Assembly: GCF_013302895.1 (NCBI RefSeq)
Contig: NZ_VJOK01000001.1
Coordinates: 1,368,547 to 1,405,322, forward strand
Direction: 5' to 3'
DNA from: Streptomyces albus subsp. chlorinus
GTDB lineage: Bacteria > Actinomycetota > Actinomycetes > Streptomycetales > Streptomycetaceae
Length of the DNA: 36,776 nt
Of the stretch, positions 16,355 to 24,511 are shown piece by piece. The notes below the pieces were generated by a model, which saw only the letters and a list, made by a program, of their open reading frames with translations, searched no databases and was not told the DNA's origin. Every line of letters starts with the position of its first letter. Within the stretch, counting starts at the first letter, position 1. The translations under genes and the position numbers were made by a program.

Positions 16355-17557
16355 CTAGCCCCGGAAAGCGTCGATCCCCGTCAGGGCCTTGCCCAGCACT
16401 AGTTGGTGCATCTCCACGGTCCCCTCGTACGTCAGCACGGACTCCAGATTCGTGCTGTGCCGCATCACCGGGTACTCCAGCGAGATCCCGTTGGCCCCCA
16501 GCACGGTCCGTGCGGTGCGGCAGATCCTGAGGGCTTCCCTGGTGTTGTTCAGCTTGCCGAAGCTGATCTGCTCCGGCCGCAGCCGGCCCGCGTCCATCCG
16601 CCGCCCCAGATGGTGGGCGAGCAGCACCCCTTTGTGCAGTTCGACCGCCATGTCGGCCAACTTGGCCTGGGTGAGCTGGAAGCCGGCCAGAGGCCTGCCG
16701 AACTGCTCCCTCCCGGTGGCGTAGGACAGCGCCGCCTCGAAGCAGGCGCGGGCCGCCCCCATCGCGCCCCACACGATGCCGTACCGGGCGTGGCTCAGAC
16801 AGCTGAGCGGGCCGCGCAGCCCGTGCGCCTCCGGCAGCACCGCGTCGGCGGGGAGCCGCACCTCGTCGAGGACGAGTTCGCTGGTGACCGAGGCGCGCAG
16901 GGACAGCTTGTGCTTGATCTCGGGGGCCGAGAAGCCCGGGGTGTCGGTGGGGACGAGGAAGCCGCGGATGCCGTCGTCGGTACGGGCCCAGACCACGGCG
17001 ACCCCGGCGACCGAGCCGTTGGTGATCCACATCTTGCGGCCGGTGAGCACCCAGTCCCCGGCCGGCCCGCCGTCCCGCCTGGCGTAGGTCCGCATGCCGC
17101 CGGGGTCGGAGCCGTGGTCGGGCTCGGTCAGTCCGAAACAGCCGATCACCTCGCCCGCCGCCATGGCGGGCAGCCACCGCTGCTTCTGCTCCTCGCTGCC
17201 GAACCGGTGGATGGCGTACATGGCCAGCGACCCCTGGACCGAGACCAGGGAGCGGATGCCGGAGTCGGCGGCCTCCAGCTCCAGGCAGACGAGGCCGTAC
17301 GGGACGGCGCCGGCCCCGGCGCAGCCGTACCCGGTCAGGGACATGCCCAGAGCACCGAGGGAGCCGAGTTCGCGGGCCAGCTCCCGCACGCCGGGCAGCT
17401 CACCGCGCTCGTACCAGTCGGCGACGTGCGGCAGGACACGGTCGGCGGCCCAGGAGCGCACGGTGTCGCGCACGGCGCGGTCCTCGTCGTCGAGCAGGTC
17501 GTCGATCCCCAGCGGATCGTGCGGGTCGAACGCCGGTGCCGGTGACTGCGTGCTCAT
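16355..17557 (-). CDS. Acyl-CoA dehydrogenase, glutaryl-CoA dehydrogenase-like
   Basis: 400 aa, full length. The N-terminal helical domain begins DLLDDEDRAVRDTVRSWA. FAD/substrate motifs are GCFGLTEPDHGSDPGGM and KMWITNGSVAGVAVVWAR. The C-terminal helices include ATGREQFGRPLAGFQLTQAKLADM. The catalytic base is Glu378 in LTYEGTVEMHQLVLGKALTG, the position used by glutaryl-CoA dehydrogenases (YEGT) and unlike the medium-chain pattern. It probably catalyses FAD-linked dehydrogenation, and perhaps decarboxylation, of glutaryl-CoA in lysine/tryptophan breakdown; other acyl-CoAs are possible. ATG 17557 has GGAGG about 9 nt upstream. It is monocistronic by appearance. Confidence 0.88.
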   Translation of the reverse strand: MSTQSPAPAFDPHDPLGIDDLLDDEDRAVRDTVRSWAADRVLPHVADWYERGELPGVRELARELGSLGALGMSLTGYGCAGAGAVPYGLVCLELEAADSGIRSLVSVQGSLAMYAIHRFGSEEQKQRWLPAMAAGEVIGCFGLTEPDHGSDPGGMRTYARRDGGPAGDWVLTGRKMWITNGSVAGVAVVWARTDDGIRGFLVPTDTPGFSAPEIKHKLSLRASVTSELVLDEVRLPADAVLPEAHGLRGPLSCLSHARYGIVWGAMGAARACFEAALSYATGREQFGRPLAGFQLTQAKLADMAVELHKGVLLAHHLGRRMDAGRLRPEQISFGKLNNTREALRICRTARTVLGANGISLEYPVMRHSTNLESVLTYEGTVEMHQLVLGKALTGIDAFRG

Positions 17558-17605
17558 GGGCGGGGCCTCCGGGAGGGGGAGATGATCACGGCTACCCGGC
17601 TGACG

Positions 17606-19285
17606 CTACGACTGGGTAACGCCCCGCGACAAGGGGCGCCCGCCGCCCGCCTCGGCGGGCCTCCCGGAGCCGGGCCGTGTCCGGTCGTCGCGCTCCTCCG
17701 GGTGCTCCCGCGCACCCGCCGTACCGTCCATGCGGCGCGGCAGCCGCAGCGCCGCCAGCGCCCCGGCGACCAGCAGCGCGGCGCTGACCAGCAGCGTCAC
17801 GTGCAGCCCCGTCACGAACGAGGAGCGTGCCGCGTGCCGCAGGGCCTCACCGGCGCCGCCCCCGACGTGCCCGGCGACCTCGTACGCCTCGCCCAGCGAA
17901 TGGCTGGCGTCCGCGCCGTCGCTCGCGGACAGGCCGACGCGGGCGGCGGCGCTGCGCACGCCCGGCCCGTAGGCGGCGTTCATCACGCTGCCGAGGAGGG
18001 CGATGCCGATGCCGGCGCCGAGCTGGTAGGCGGTCTCGCCGACGGCCGCCGCGCCGCCCGAGTGCTCGGCCGGGGCCTCGCTCAGCATCGACTCGTAGCA
18101 GCCGAACAGCGTCGTCTCCAGGCCGAAGCCCAGCAGCACGAACCCGCCGACCAGCAGGCCGGGCCGGTCGTGCTGCCCCACTCCCGTGAGGCACAGCACG
18201 GCCACCGCGGTGGCCAGGAAGCCGAGCGCGACCATCCTGCGCGGCCCCAGCAGCGCCAGCAGCCGCGAGCCGAGGAGCCCGGCGGCGATGGCGGCGAGAG
18301 ACAGCGGCAGCAGCCGCAGCCCGGTCTCCAGCGGGGAGAGGCCCAGGACGAGCTGGAGGTACTGGGCGGCGATCAGCGCGAGGCCGACCAGGGCCAGCAC
18401 CGTCAGCACGATGCAGCCGACCGAGGTGCCGAAGGCGGCGCGGGTGAGGGTGCCGAAGTCGATCAGGGGGTGCGGGCGCCCGCGCTGCCTGCGGACGAAC
18501 AGCGCGATGAGCAGGGCTCCGGCCGCCAGCGGGAGCCAGCACAGCGGCGAGAGCGGCTCACCGCCCCCGGCCTGTTTGACCCCGAATATGACGCCGAAGA
18601 GTCCGGCCGCCGCCATCACGGCGCCCAGCACGTCCCACGGCCCGTCGCTGCCGCTGACGGACTCGGGCAGCAGCCACCGCCCCAGCGGGAGGCCGGCGGC
18701 CATCAGCGGAAGGTTGATCAGGAAGACCGAGCCCCACCAGAAGTGCTCCAGCAGCAGGCCGCCCACCAGGGGGCCGATGGCGGCGCCCACCGCGGCGACG
18801 GCGCTCCACACCCCGACGGCCAGCGCGCGCTCCCGGCGGTCGGGGAAGACCTGGCGGAGTATCGAGAGCGTGGCCGGCATGATCATGGCGCCGCCGACGC
18901 CGAGCAGCGCCCGGGCGCCGATCAGGACGCCGGGGCTGTGCGCGAAGGCGGCGACGGCGGAGGCGGCGGCGAAGAGCGTGTAGCCGAACAGCAGCACCCG
19001 TCGGGTGCCGACCTTGTCACCGAGCGTGCCGAACAGGATGAGGAGCGAGGCGCACACCAGCGGGTAGGCGTCCACGATCCACAGCAGTTCGACCGCGCCC
19101 GGCCGGAGGTCCTCGGAGACGGCGGGGACGGCGACGTGCAGCACGGTGGCGTCGATGGCCACCAGCAGCAGGCTCGCGCACAGGACGACGAGCACGACCC
19201 ACCGGTTGTGCCGGTCCGCCCCGTGCGGACCCGGTGGGGGGACGTCCGCCGCCTGCCGCGCTATGGCCGTGGTCGTCCCGGGCAT
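17606..19285 (-). CDS. MFS drug-exporter-type transporter (DHA2, 14 TM)
   Basis: 559 aa with about 14 hydrophobic segments from residue 28 to 520, the size of EmrB/QacA-type proton antiporters. D-x-x-V-x-x-VAVP in LLLVAIDATVLHVAVPAV, motif A GTLGDKVGTRRVLLFG, and the motif C region GVWSAVAAVGAAIGPLVGGLLL identify the DHA2 family. It likely exports hydrophobic or cationic compounds; the substrate is unknown. The C-terminal 30 residues are charged and cytoplasmic. ATG 19285 has AGGAGGT 7 nt upstream. No TetR or MarR regulator adjoins, although such exporters often have one. It is on the same strand as the acyl-CoA dehydrogenase but 48 bp away, so independent or weakly linked. Confidence 0.9.
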   Translation of the reverse strand: MPGTTTAIARQAADVPPPGPHGADRHNRWVVLVVLCASLLLVAIDATVLHVAVPAVSEDLRPGAVELLWIVDAYPLVCASLLILFGTLGDKVGTRRVLLFGYTLFAAASAVAAFAHSPGVLIGARALLGVGGAMIMPATLSILRQVFPDRRERALAVGVWSAVAAVGAAIGPLVGGLLLEHFWWGSVFLINLPLMAAGLPLGRWLLPESVSGSDGPWDVLGAVMAAAGLFGVIFGVKQAGGGEPLSPLCWLPLAAGALLIALFVRRQRGRPHPLIDFGTLTRAAFGTSVGCIVLTVLALVGLALIAAQYLQLVLGLSPLETGLRLLPLSLAAIAAGLLGSRLLALLGPRRMVALGFLATAVAVLCLTGVGQHDRPGLLVGGFVLLGFGLETTLFGCYESMLSEAPAEHSGGAAAVGETAYQLGAGIGIALLGSVMNAAYGPGVRSAAARVGLSASDGADASHSLGEAYEVAGHVGGGAGEALRHAARSSFVTGLHVTLLVSAALLVAGALAALRLPRRMDGTAGAREHPEERDDRTRPGSGRPAEAGGGRPLSRGVTQS

Positions 19286-19609
19286 GTACGCACCTCCTGT
19301 TGCTCTCGCGCCCGCGGGCCAGCCGTAAGGGGGTGGGGGACGGCTGCCCGGGTCGCGGCGGCTGTCCCGCGCGGCCCGTTCGGCGTCGGCTCCGGCCCGG
19401 TGAAGAGGGGCGAGTGCCGGTTAGCGTACGCGAGTCGTGGCGGGCGTCCACCGCTCCCCCATTCAACGAGTGGAGCGCTTCCGGTGCATCTGCCCGGGAT
19501 GCGGCCTGTCATGACAGCGATTTCCCGCGGCTTCCGCGCCCTGCCCGGTCCGCCGGGGGTTTGCGTCCCGCTGCCCGGGGTGCGAGACGGGTGACCAATA
19601 ATCGTCCGG
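19286..19609. other. Divergent intergenic region with a 12-bp palindrome
   Basis: 324 bp between the MFS and mannosyltransferase genes, without a gene. A perfect palindrome CTGTCATGACAG lies at 19506-19517, operator-like. GCGTACGC near 19424-19431 is a second short palindrome, closer to the MFS start. Confidence 0.45.
19597..19602 (+). promoter_or_regulatory. Candidate -10 box giving a leaderless mannosyltransferase mRNA
   Basis: AATAAT ends 7 nt before the ATG at 19610, and no Shine-Dalgarno sequence precedes that ATG. Transcription would start at or next to the ATG. No convincing -35 is seen. Confidence 0.4.
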
Positions 19610-20776
19610 ATGACTGACCTCGCCGGCCCCGGCCACCCCCGCACGCGCACAGCCGTTCCCCCGGACACCCGCACGGGGGCGTGGCGGCGGCCAGCCGCCG
19701 CCGTGCTGGCGTACGCGGGCGTGCGGGCCCTGGGCCTCGCCGTGCTGGCGGTCTGGTGCGCGGCACGCGGGACGAGCGTCCACACGCTGCTCGCCGCCCG
19801 CTGGGACTCGCTCTGGTACACGCGGGTCGCCGAGGGCCACTACGGCTACACGGTCTCGCTGCCGGGCGGCGGCAGCCACTCCGACCTGGCGTTCTTCCCA
19901 CTGCTGCCGGGTCTGGAGAGTGCCGGCTCCCGGCTGACGCCGCTGACCGCACCGGATACCGGGCTGCTGGTGAGCGGCCTGGCGTCGCTGGCGGCCGCGT
20001 GGGCGCTGTACCTGGTCGGCGAGCGGCTGCACGGCCGCCGCGCGGGCGTCTGCCTGGCGGTGCTGTGGGGTGCCGTACCGGTCGGTGTGGTGCAGTCGAT
20101 GGCCTACAGCGAGTCGCTGTTCACCGCGCTGGCCGCGTGGGCGCTGTGGGCGGTGCTGACCGGCCGGTGGGTGTGGGCCGGCTCCCTGGCCGCGCTGGCG
20201 GGGCTGACGCGTCCGGTGGGCGCGGCGGTGGTGGCCGCGGTGTGGCTCACGGCGCTGCTCGTGCTGGGCCGCGAGCGGCGCCGGCCCCAGGCGCGGATGG
20301 CGGTGGGACTGCTGCTGGCCCCGCTGGGCTGGTTCGGGTACGTGGTGTGGGTGGGCGTCCGCACCGGGAAGGCCACCGGATACCTGGACGTCCAGGCGCA
20401 GTGGGGCAACGGCTTCGACGGCGGCCGGGCCTTCGCGGGCTTCGTCGGTGAGAACCTGACGGGCACCGTCGTCGGCGGGCTCGGACTGCTCGCTGGCGTC
20501 GCGCTGGTGATCTGGCTGTACGTCCTGTGCGTACAGCAGCGGCAGCCGGCCGCCCTGCTGGCCTACGCGGGGGTCGTGGTGGTGCTCGCGCTGGGTGCCA
20601 AGGGGTACTTCGGCTCCAAGCCGCGGCTGCTGCTGCCCGCCTTCCCGCTGCTGCTCCCCCCGGCCGCCGCGCTGGCCCGCCGGCGGCCCGCGCACGCGGC
20701 GCTCGCGCTGGGCGCGCTCGCGGCGGCCTCCGCCGTCTACGGCGCCTGGTGGCTGAACGGCTCCGGCCCGCCGTGA
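19610..20776 (+). CDS. PIG-V-type membrane mannosyltransferase family protein
   Basis: 388 aa, polytopic, with about eight to ten hydrophobic segments. The first lumenal/extracytoplasmic loop carries ARWDSLWYTRVAEGHYGY and LAFFPLLPGLE, the WDSxWY...FFPLyP signature of the PIG-V/GT-C group that uses lipid-linked mannose (polyprenyl-phosphate-mannose). AYSESLFTALAAWALW and GLTRPVGAAV are further conserved points. In actinobacteria such enzymes mannosylate envelope glycolipids or proteins; the acceptor here is unknown. The start at ATG 19610 lacks a ribosome site and is probably leaderless. The N-terminal 25 residues are Pro/Thr-rich and cytoplasmic. Confidence 0.8.
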   Translation: MTDLAGPGHPRTRTAVPPDTRTGAWRRPAAAVLAYAGVRALGLAVLAVWCAARGTSVHTLLAARWDSLWYTRVAEGHYGYTVSLPGGGSHSDLAFFPLLPGLESAGSRLTPLTAPDTGLLVSGLASLAAAWALYLVGERLHGRRAGVCLAVLWGAVPVGVVQSMAYSESLFTALAAWALWAVLTGRWVWAGSLAALAGLTRPVGAAVVAAVWLTALLVLGRERRRPQARMAVGLLLAPLGWFGYVVWVGVRTGKATGYLDVQAQWGNGFDGGRAFAGFVGENLTGTVVGGLGLLAGVALVIWLYVLCVQQRQPAALLAYAGVVVVLALGAKGYFGSKPRLLLPAFPLLLPPAAALARRRPAHAALALGALAAASAVYGAWWLNGSGPP

Positions 20777-20828
20777 CGCCCCGCCGGACGGTGCCGGACC
20801 GCGGAGAAAACCCGCGCGCGCGGGGTAA

Positions 20829-20863
20829 TGACGGAATTCCCCGTCAACCCACCTGTGACGGAA
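20829..20863. promoter_or_regulatory. Paired TGACGGAA elements upstream of the PAP2 gene
   Basis: TGACGG-AATTCC-CCGTCA (20829-20846) is a perfect 6-bp inverted repeat, and TGACGGAA recurs at 20856-20863 in the same orientation 27 bp on. The position, 160-190 bp before the PAP2 start, fits an activator or repressor site; no factor can be named. Confidence 0.3.
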
Positions 20864-21020
20864 GTCGCTTCACGTCCCCCGCGACACATTCCATCGGCCC
20901 GGGAATCGACCGAGATAAACAGAACCTAAGCGCGAGTGCCGCGCTTTTGCACATCACATCGGCATCACGAAGAGCCCGCCGTAGCCGAACGCGCTCTTCA
21001 CGCGCGGTAATCTCGATTAG

Positions 21021-21920
21021 GTGCGTACCGACCGAATCCTCTCCCGGCTGGAGCAGGAGCCTCACCGCCCCCGCGGCCCGTTCCCGCGGATGAGCCGCGT
21101 CCGGCTGGGTCTGTTCAGCGTCACGGTCGCCTTCTACCTGGCGATCGTGGTCGCCGTCCTGGGCACGACATGGCTCGTCCAGCTCGACTGGCAGGTCATG
21201 CTCTTCCGCCCGTACAAGCAGTGGCCCGAGGTGCACGGCTTCCTGGACGCCTTCGTGGTACTGGGCCAGCGCGGTCCCACCGCGGTGCTGGTGGCCGCCT
21301 GGCTGGGCTGGCGGTCCTGGCGGCAGCGCACCCTGCGTCCGCTGCTGGCCCTCGGATTCGCCTTGCTGCTGCTCAACGCCTCGGTCGGCGCGGTCAAGAT
21401 CGGCCTGGGACGGCTGGGACCGCACTACGCCACCCAGATCGGCTCGGCGGAGCTGTGGGCCGGCGGCGATATATTCCCCTCGGGTCACACCGCCAACGCC
21501 GTGGTGACCTGGGGCATCCTCGCCTATCTGGCCACCACGCCGCGGGCCCGCCGGTGGCTGTCCGTCGTCGGGGCCGTCTTCGCACTCGGCGTGGGCGCCA
21601 CCACGGTCTACCTCGGTACGCACTGGGTGAGCGACGTGCTCCTGGGCTGGGCCGCGGGGCTGGTGATCCTGCTGGGGCTGCCCTGGTGCGAGCCGGCCAT
21701 CGCCCGGGTGGAGGCCCTCGTCTTCGCGCTGCGCGAACGGTTCACCACGGCGGGGTCACCGCTGGCACCCAGACCCTCCTCCTCGGCCTCCCCCACCGGG
21801 CAGCCGGTCTCCGCACGGCAGACGCTGGTCGGGCCGCGGGTTCCCGCGCAGGAACCGGGAGCGCGCCCGGCGATGCCGCGCGCCGCCGACGAGGTGCGCG
21901 CCCCGGCCTCGCGCTACTGA
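21021..21920 (+). CDS. PAP2-family membrane phosphatase
   Basis: 299 aa with about six membrane helices between residues 30 and 225. The phosphatase site is spread over KIGLGRLGP (126-134, a variant of K-x6-RP), PSGHT (153-157) and YLGTHWVSDVLLGW with His201 and Asp205. PAP2 membrane enzymes remove phosphate from lipid phosphates such as phosphatidate, or from undecaprenyl pyrophosphate; which applies here is not evident. The last 70 residues are a Pro/Ala-rich cytoplasmic tail. The GTG start at 21021 has no Shine-Dalgarno but TAATCT ends 7 nt upstream, so a leaderless transcript is likely. ATG 21090 is a weaker alternative, losing 23 residues. Confidence 0.85.
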   Translation: MRTDRILSRLEQEPHRPRGPFPRMSRVRLGLFSVTVAFYLAIVVAVLGTTWLVQLDWQVMLFRPYKQWPEVHGFLDAFVVLGQRGPTAVLVAAWLGWRSWRQRTLRPLLALGFALLLLNASVGAVKIGLGRLGPHYATQIGSAELWAGGDIFPSGHTANAVVTWGILAYLATTPRARRWLSVVGAVFALGVGATTVYLGTHWVSDVLLGWAAGLVILLGLPWCEPAIARVEALVFALRERFTTAGSPLAPRPSSSASPTGQPVSARQTLVGPRVPAQEPGARPAMPRAADEVRAPASRY

Positions 21921-21954
21921 GCGCGTGCCGGGGTCCCCCGCCGCCGGGCGCGTA

Positions 21955-21979
21955 CCCCTCCGCCGGAGCGGCGAAGGGG
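21955..21979. terminator. Bidirectional terminator between PAP2 and I78-like genes
   Basis: CCCCT-C-CGCCG (21955-21965) faces CGGCG-A-AGGGG (21969-21979) around GAG: ten pairs with one mismatch, between two convergent stop codons. Confidence 0.65.
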
Positions 21980-21983
21980 CCGG

Positions 21984-22199
21984 TCAGCCCTGCCAGCAGC
22001 GCACCACCTGGCCGTCGCTGACCGCCAGGTTGAGCCGCCCGGTCACGTACTCCATGGTGATGACGGCGTCCGGCGCCAGCTGCCGCACGCTGGACCAGCC
22101 GCGCTCCCGGGCGCGGCGTTCGGCCTCCTGCGCGGCCAGGCCCACATAGGTCTCCGGGTCGTCGTCGGGGAGCCGGTGGTTCGCGGGATCGGGTGCCAT
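21984..22199 (-). CDS. Small I78-type protease-inhibitor family protein
   Basis: 71 aa. The C-terminal half VITMEYVTGRLNLAVSDGQV ending in RCWQG fits the I78 inhibitor pattern, in which VTMDYRPDRLNV-type strands and a terminal Cys-Gly-like tail are conserved. An upstream helix contains ERGWSSVRQLAPDA. Family members inhibit serine proteases such as subtilisins through the RLN loop. No signal peptide is seen, so this protein probably stays in the cytoplasm and could guard against misplaced protease, or may have another role. ATG 22199 has GGTGGG upstream. Two secreted proteases lie about 7 kb away, but no direct link is shown. Confidence 0.7.
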   Translation of the reverse strand: MAPDPANHRLPDDDPETYVGLAAQEAERRARERGWSSVRQLAPDAVITMEYVTGRLNLAVSDGQVVRCWQG

Positions 22200-22396
22200 G
22201 CACCCACCGTAGGCTCACGGTCCGTACCGCCGGAAGTCCCGCCTCCGCCGCGGCCTCGTCACGCTTGTGTCACAACGCTCGGTGCACGGCCCGCCGTTGC
22301 GGGGGTCACTCGTTGGTGCCTTCTTCGCCGCTCGTAATTCGACGGATTCCGCATGGGCGATCATGCCCCGGAATTCACGGCGGAGACGCTGTTCCC

Positions 22397-22471
22397 ATGA
22401 ATTCCGGAACGTACTCGGAAGAAGACCTTAAGACTGTCGGAAGAGTTCCGGAACTCTCCGCGCAAGACTTA
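22397..22471 (+). pseudogene. Possible truncated gene start of lower GC
   Basis: ATG 22397 opens a frame whose first 25 codons (MNSGTYSEEDLKTVGRVPEL...) look like a real N-terminus, with AAT, ACT, GAA and CTT codons atypical here. The frame then runs into the reverse complement of the WYL gene, where coding sense is lost. GGCGGAG lies 11 nt upstream. It may be the remnant of a gene cut by rearrangement, or chance. A 16-bp perfect palindrome lies inside it at 22442-22457. Confidence 0.25.
22442..22457. promoter_or_regulatory. Perfect 16-bp palindrome AGAGTTCCGGAACTCT
   Basis: Perfect dyad symmetry without spacer, 12 bp beyond the WYL regulator stop. TTCCGGAA occurs again in reduced form at 22402-22409. 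It could be a binding site or, with loopless geometry, a poor terminator. Confidence 0.4.
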
Positions 22472-23449
22472 CCCGTGTTCACCGGAGTGCGGCCCCAGGG
22501 AGCGGGACAGACGGTCGCGCAGCTCCGCCATGTGCTCCCGCAGCGGCTCCGGCTCGCGCACCTCGAAGTCGAAGCCGAGCATCAGGACGTGGACGAGCAC
22601 CGCCTCCAGCGAGTACCCCCCGGTACGCAGCAGGCAGCTGTGCTCGTCGACGGGTTCCAGCATCCCGGCGGACATCGATATCCGCTCGGCCGCCCGCTCC
22701 ATGGGGGCGTGCAGCAGCACGGTGGTGCGCACAGGGTAGACACGGGTGGAGACCCCCTCGGACACCCAGGCCGCCAGGTCCTCGGCCGGCGGGGTGCGGG
22801 GGGCGAAACCGGGGCCGTGCGGCGGGATCAGCTCGATCCGGTCGACGCGGAAGGTCCGCCAGTCGGCGCGGTCCACATCCCAGCCGACCAGGTACCAGCG
22901 GCGGTGCGTGGTCACCAGCCGGTGCGGCTCGACGGTACGCCGCGAGGGGGTGCCCTGGTGCGTCTCGTACCGGAAGCGCAGCCGCTCGTGGTCGCGGCAG
23001 GCGTGCGCCAGCTCGGCCAGCACGGCGGCCTCGACGACGGGGCCGCGGTGCGGCCCGACCATGGGGACGGTGAACTCGCTGAGCGCGCCCACCCGGCGGC
23101 GCAGCCGGTGCGGCAGGACCTGTTCGAGCTTGGCGAGGGCGCGGGCCGAGGACTCCCCGATGCCCTCGATGCCGCCGGCCGCCGCGCCGCGCAGCCCCAC
23201 CGCCACGGCGACGGCCTCCTCGTCGTCCAGCAGCAGCGGCGGCAGTCGGGCCCCGGCGCCGAGCTGGTAGCCGCCCGCGGTGCCGCTGGTGGAGTGGACG
23301 GGGTAGCCCAGCCCGCGCAGCCGGTCCACGTCGCGGCGGACGGTGCGGGGGCTGACACCGAGCCGCTCGGCGAGGTCGTTGCCCGACCAGTCGCGGTGGG
23401 TCTGCAGCAGTGAGAGCAGCCTGAGCAGGCGTGCCGAGGTCTCCAGCAT
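22469..23449 (-). CDS. WYL-domain (YafY/DeoR-like) transcriptional regulator
   Basis: 326 aa from ATG 23449. The N-terminal helix-turn-helix is ETSARLLRLLSLLQTHRDWS, then LAERLGVSPRTVRRDVDRLR and a wing ending GTAGGYQLGAG. The middle WYL domain has RRTVEPHRLV, RRWYLVGWDVDRADWRTFRV and DRI, with the eponymous W-Y-L and conserved arginines. The C-terminal WCX domain follows. WYL proteins bind nucleic-acid or small-molecule ligands and regulate metabolic or stress genes. ATG 23449 starts the canonical fold; an in-frame GTG at 23479 would add ten residues and lies in a palindrome. Neither start has a clear ribosome site. Its target is not evident, as the divergent neighbour usual for the family is missing. 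Confidence 0.88.
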   Translation of the reverse strand: MLETSARLLRLLSLLQTHRDWSGNDLAERLGVSPRTVRRDVDRLRGLGYPVHSTSGTAGGYQLGAGARLPPLLLDDEEAVAVAVGLRGAAAGGIEGIGESSARALAKLEQVLPHRLRRRVGALSEFTVPMVGPHRGPVVEAAVLAELAHACRDHERLRFRYETHQGTPSRRTVEPHRLVTTHRRWYLVGWDVDRADWRTFRVDRIELIPPHGPGFAPRTPPAEDLAAWVSEGVSTRVYPVRTTVLLHAPMERAAERISMSAGMLEPVDEHSCLLRTGGYSLEAVLVHVLMLGFDFEVREPEPLREHMAELRDRLSRSLGPHSGEHG

Positions 23450-23467
23450 GCGGCCGAGTCTGGCACT

Positions 23468-23494
23468 GCTCGCGGACACGGTCTGTCCGCGAGC
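23468..23494. promoter_or_regulatory. 11-bp inverted repeat before the WYL gene (operator or terminator)
   Basis: GCTCGCGGACA (23468-23478) and TGTCCGCGAGC (23484-23494) are perfect inverted arms around CGGTC. The repeat lies 9 bp past the stop of the upstream gene and 19 bp before the WYL ATG. It can be a terminator for the glycosyltransferase operon or an autoregulatory operator. Confidence 0.55.
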
Positions 23495-23503
23495 GGACCC
23501 GCC

Positions 23504-24511
23504 TCAGGAGGCGGCACGCTCCACCGCGACCGCCAGGTCGTTGTTGAGCGTGTAGTAGGGCCTGGCGGTGAGCGTGCGCGCGTCACCGGCCCGGTCGCCG
23601 ACACCCGCACCCGCACCCGCACCGGCGACCGGACGGACGGGCCGGGCGGGGTAGGTGAAGATCCGCTTCTTGTCGGGGACGTCGTCCAGGATGCGTGCGA
23701 CGCGTACCGCCTCGGCGTCCTCGGCGGGGCGCAGCCACAGGTCCCACAGCCGGTGCACGGCCAGCGGCGGGTACGGCAGCGCGGCGGTGAAGTCCCGCGC
23801 GTCGCCGTCCCCCGCGCGCACCTCGGCCACGACCGGCGGGCCCTCCCCGCGGCGCGGCCGTGCCTCCAGCCGCGCGGTCGGCGTGACCTTGGCACCGTAG
23901 AGCCGCCCGCTCAGCTCGAGCCCGCCCTCGTCCACGCGCAGCGCGCCGGCCTCGGCGTGCGGCCAGCGCACCCAGGCGCGGATGCTGAGGTTGCCGTTCT
24001 TGGTGGCGTACGGGATGCGCACGCCGAGCCAGCTGCGGTTCTCCTGCGGAACGCGGTCGACCAGCGACCGCAGGTCGTTGAGGCCGGGCGTGAGTCTGCG
24101 CGGCTGCCGGCCGGGCAGGGCGAGGAAGGCGTTCCAGCGGCCCTCGCTGAGCCGTACGGTGCTGGGCAGCGCGGCGCGCAGCGTTCCGTCGGCGGCCTCC
24201 TGCACGGGGGCCAGCGGCAGTCTGACCTCTTCCGTCTCGCCGGACGCCCCGGGGCGGCGGCGCAGCAGCAGCGCCGCCTCTCCCGCCGGTGTCCGCGCGG
24301 CCGGCAGCCGTACGTCGAAGGTGAGGCCGCCCGCGCTGTCGGCGGTGCAGTCGGCGACCGGGGCACTTGCGGAGGTCTGTGGGGGCACGGGTTCTCCGGG
24401 GTCGGGGTGGTGCTGTGCCCCGGCGGCGGAGAGGGTGGCCGTGCGGGGCGCGGCGTGCGGGGTCTCGGTCCCCCTCGCGCCGGTGGCGGTCTCGGTGGTG
24501 CTGCCGCTCAT
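23504..24511 (-). CDS. Unknown protein coupled to a GT4 glycosyltransferase
   Basis: 335 aa, function not recognised. The first 50 residues are a Thr/Ala/Pro-rich linker. The remainder appears beta-rich: GLTFDVRLPAARTPAGEAAL, STVRLSEGRWNAFLAL, WLGVRIPYATKNGNLSIRAW and a final ARPYYTLNNDLAVAVERAAS. There is no signal peptide or membrane segment. An AGAGAGAGVGDRAGD stretch (about 295-312) is low complexity. Annotation as a transferase occurs for relatives, but I see no catalytic motif. Its ATG overlaps the stop of the glycosyltransferase gene (ATGA), so the two proteins are made together and probably work on the same glycan. GGAGG lies 9 nt upstream. Confidence 0.8.
   Translation of the reverse strand: MSGSTTETATGARGTETPHAAPRTATLSAAGAQHHPDPGEPVPPQTSASAPVADCTADSAGGLTFDVRLPAARTPAGEAALLLRRRPGASGETEEVRLPLAPVQEAADGTLRAALPSTVRLSEGRWNAFLALPGRQPRRLTPGLNDLRSLVDRVPQENRSWLGVRIPYATKNGNLSIRAWVRWPHAEAGALRVDEGGLELSGRLYGAKVTPTARLEARPRRGEGPPVVAEVRAGDGDARDFTAALPYPPLAVHRLWDLWLRPAEDAEAVRVARILDDVPDKKRIFTYPARPVRPVAGAGAGAGVGDRAGDARTLTARPYYTLNNDLAVAVERAAS

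Noticed and set aside
20811..20825. CCCGCGCGCGCGGG after the mannosyltransferase as a terminator
   Set aside because: It is a loopless alternating GC tract; the usable stem is only about 5 bp and no T-run follows.
22469..22471. TTA codon (bldA-type) in the small frame from 22397
   Set aside because: It coincides with the reverse complement of the WYL stop codon and lies where the frame has already lost coding character.
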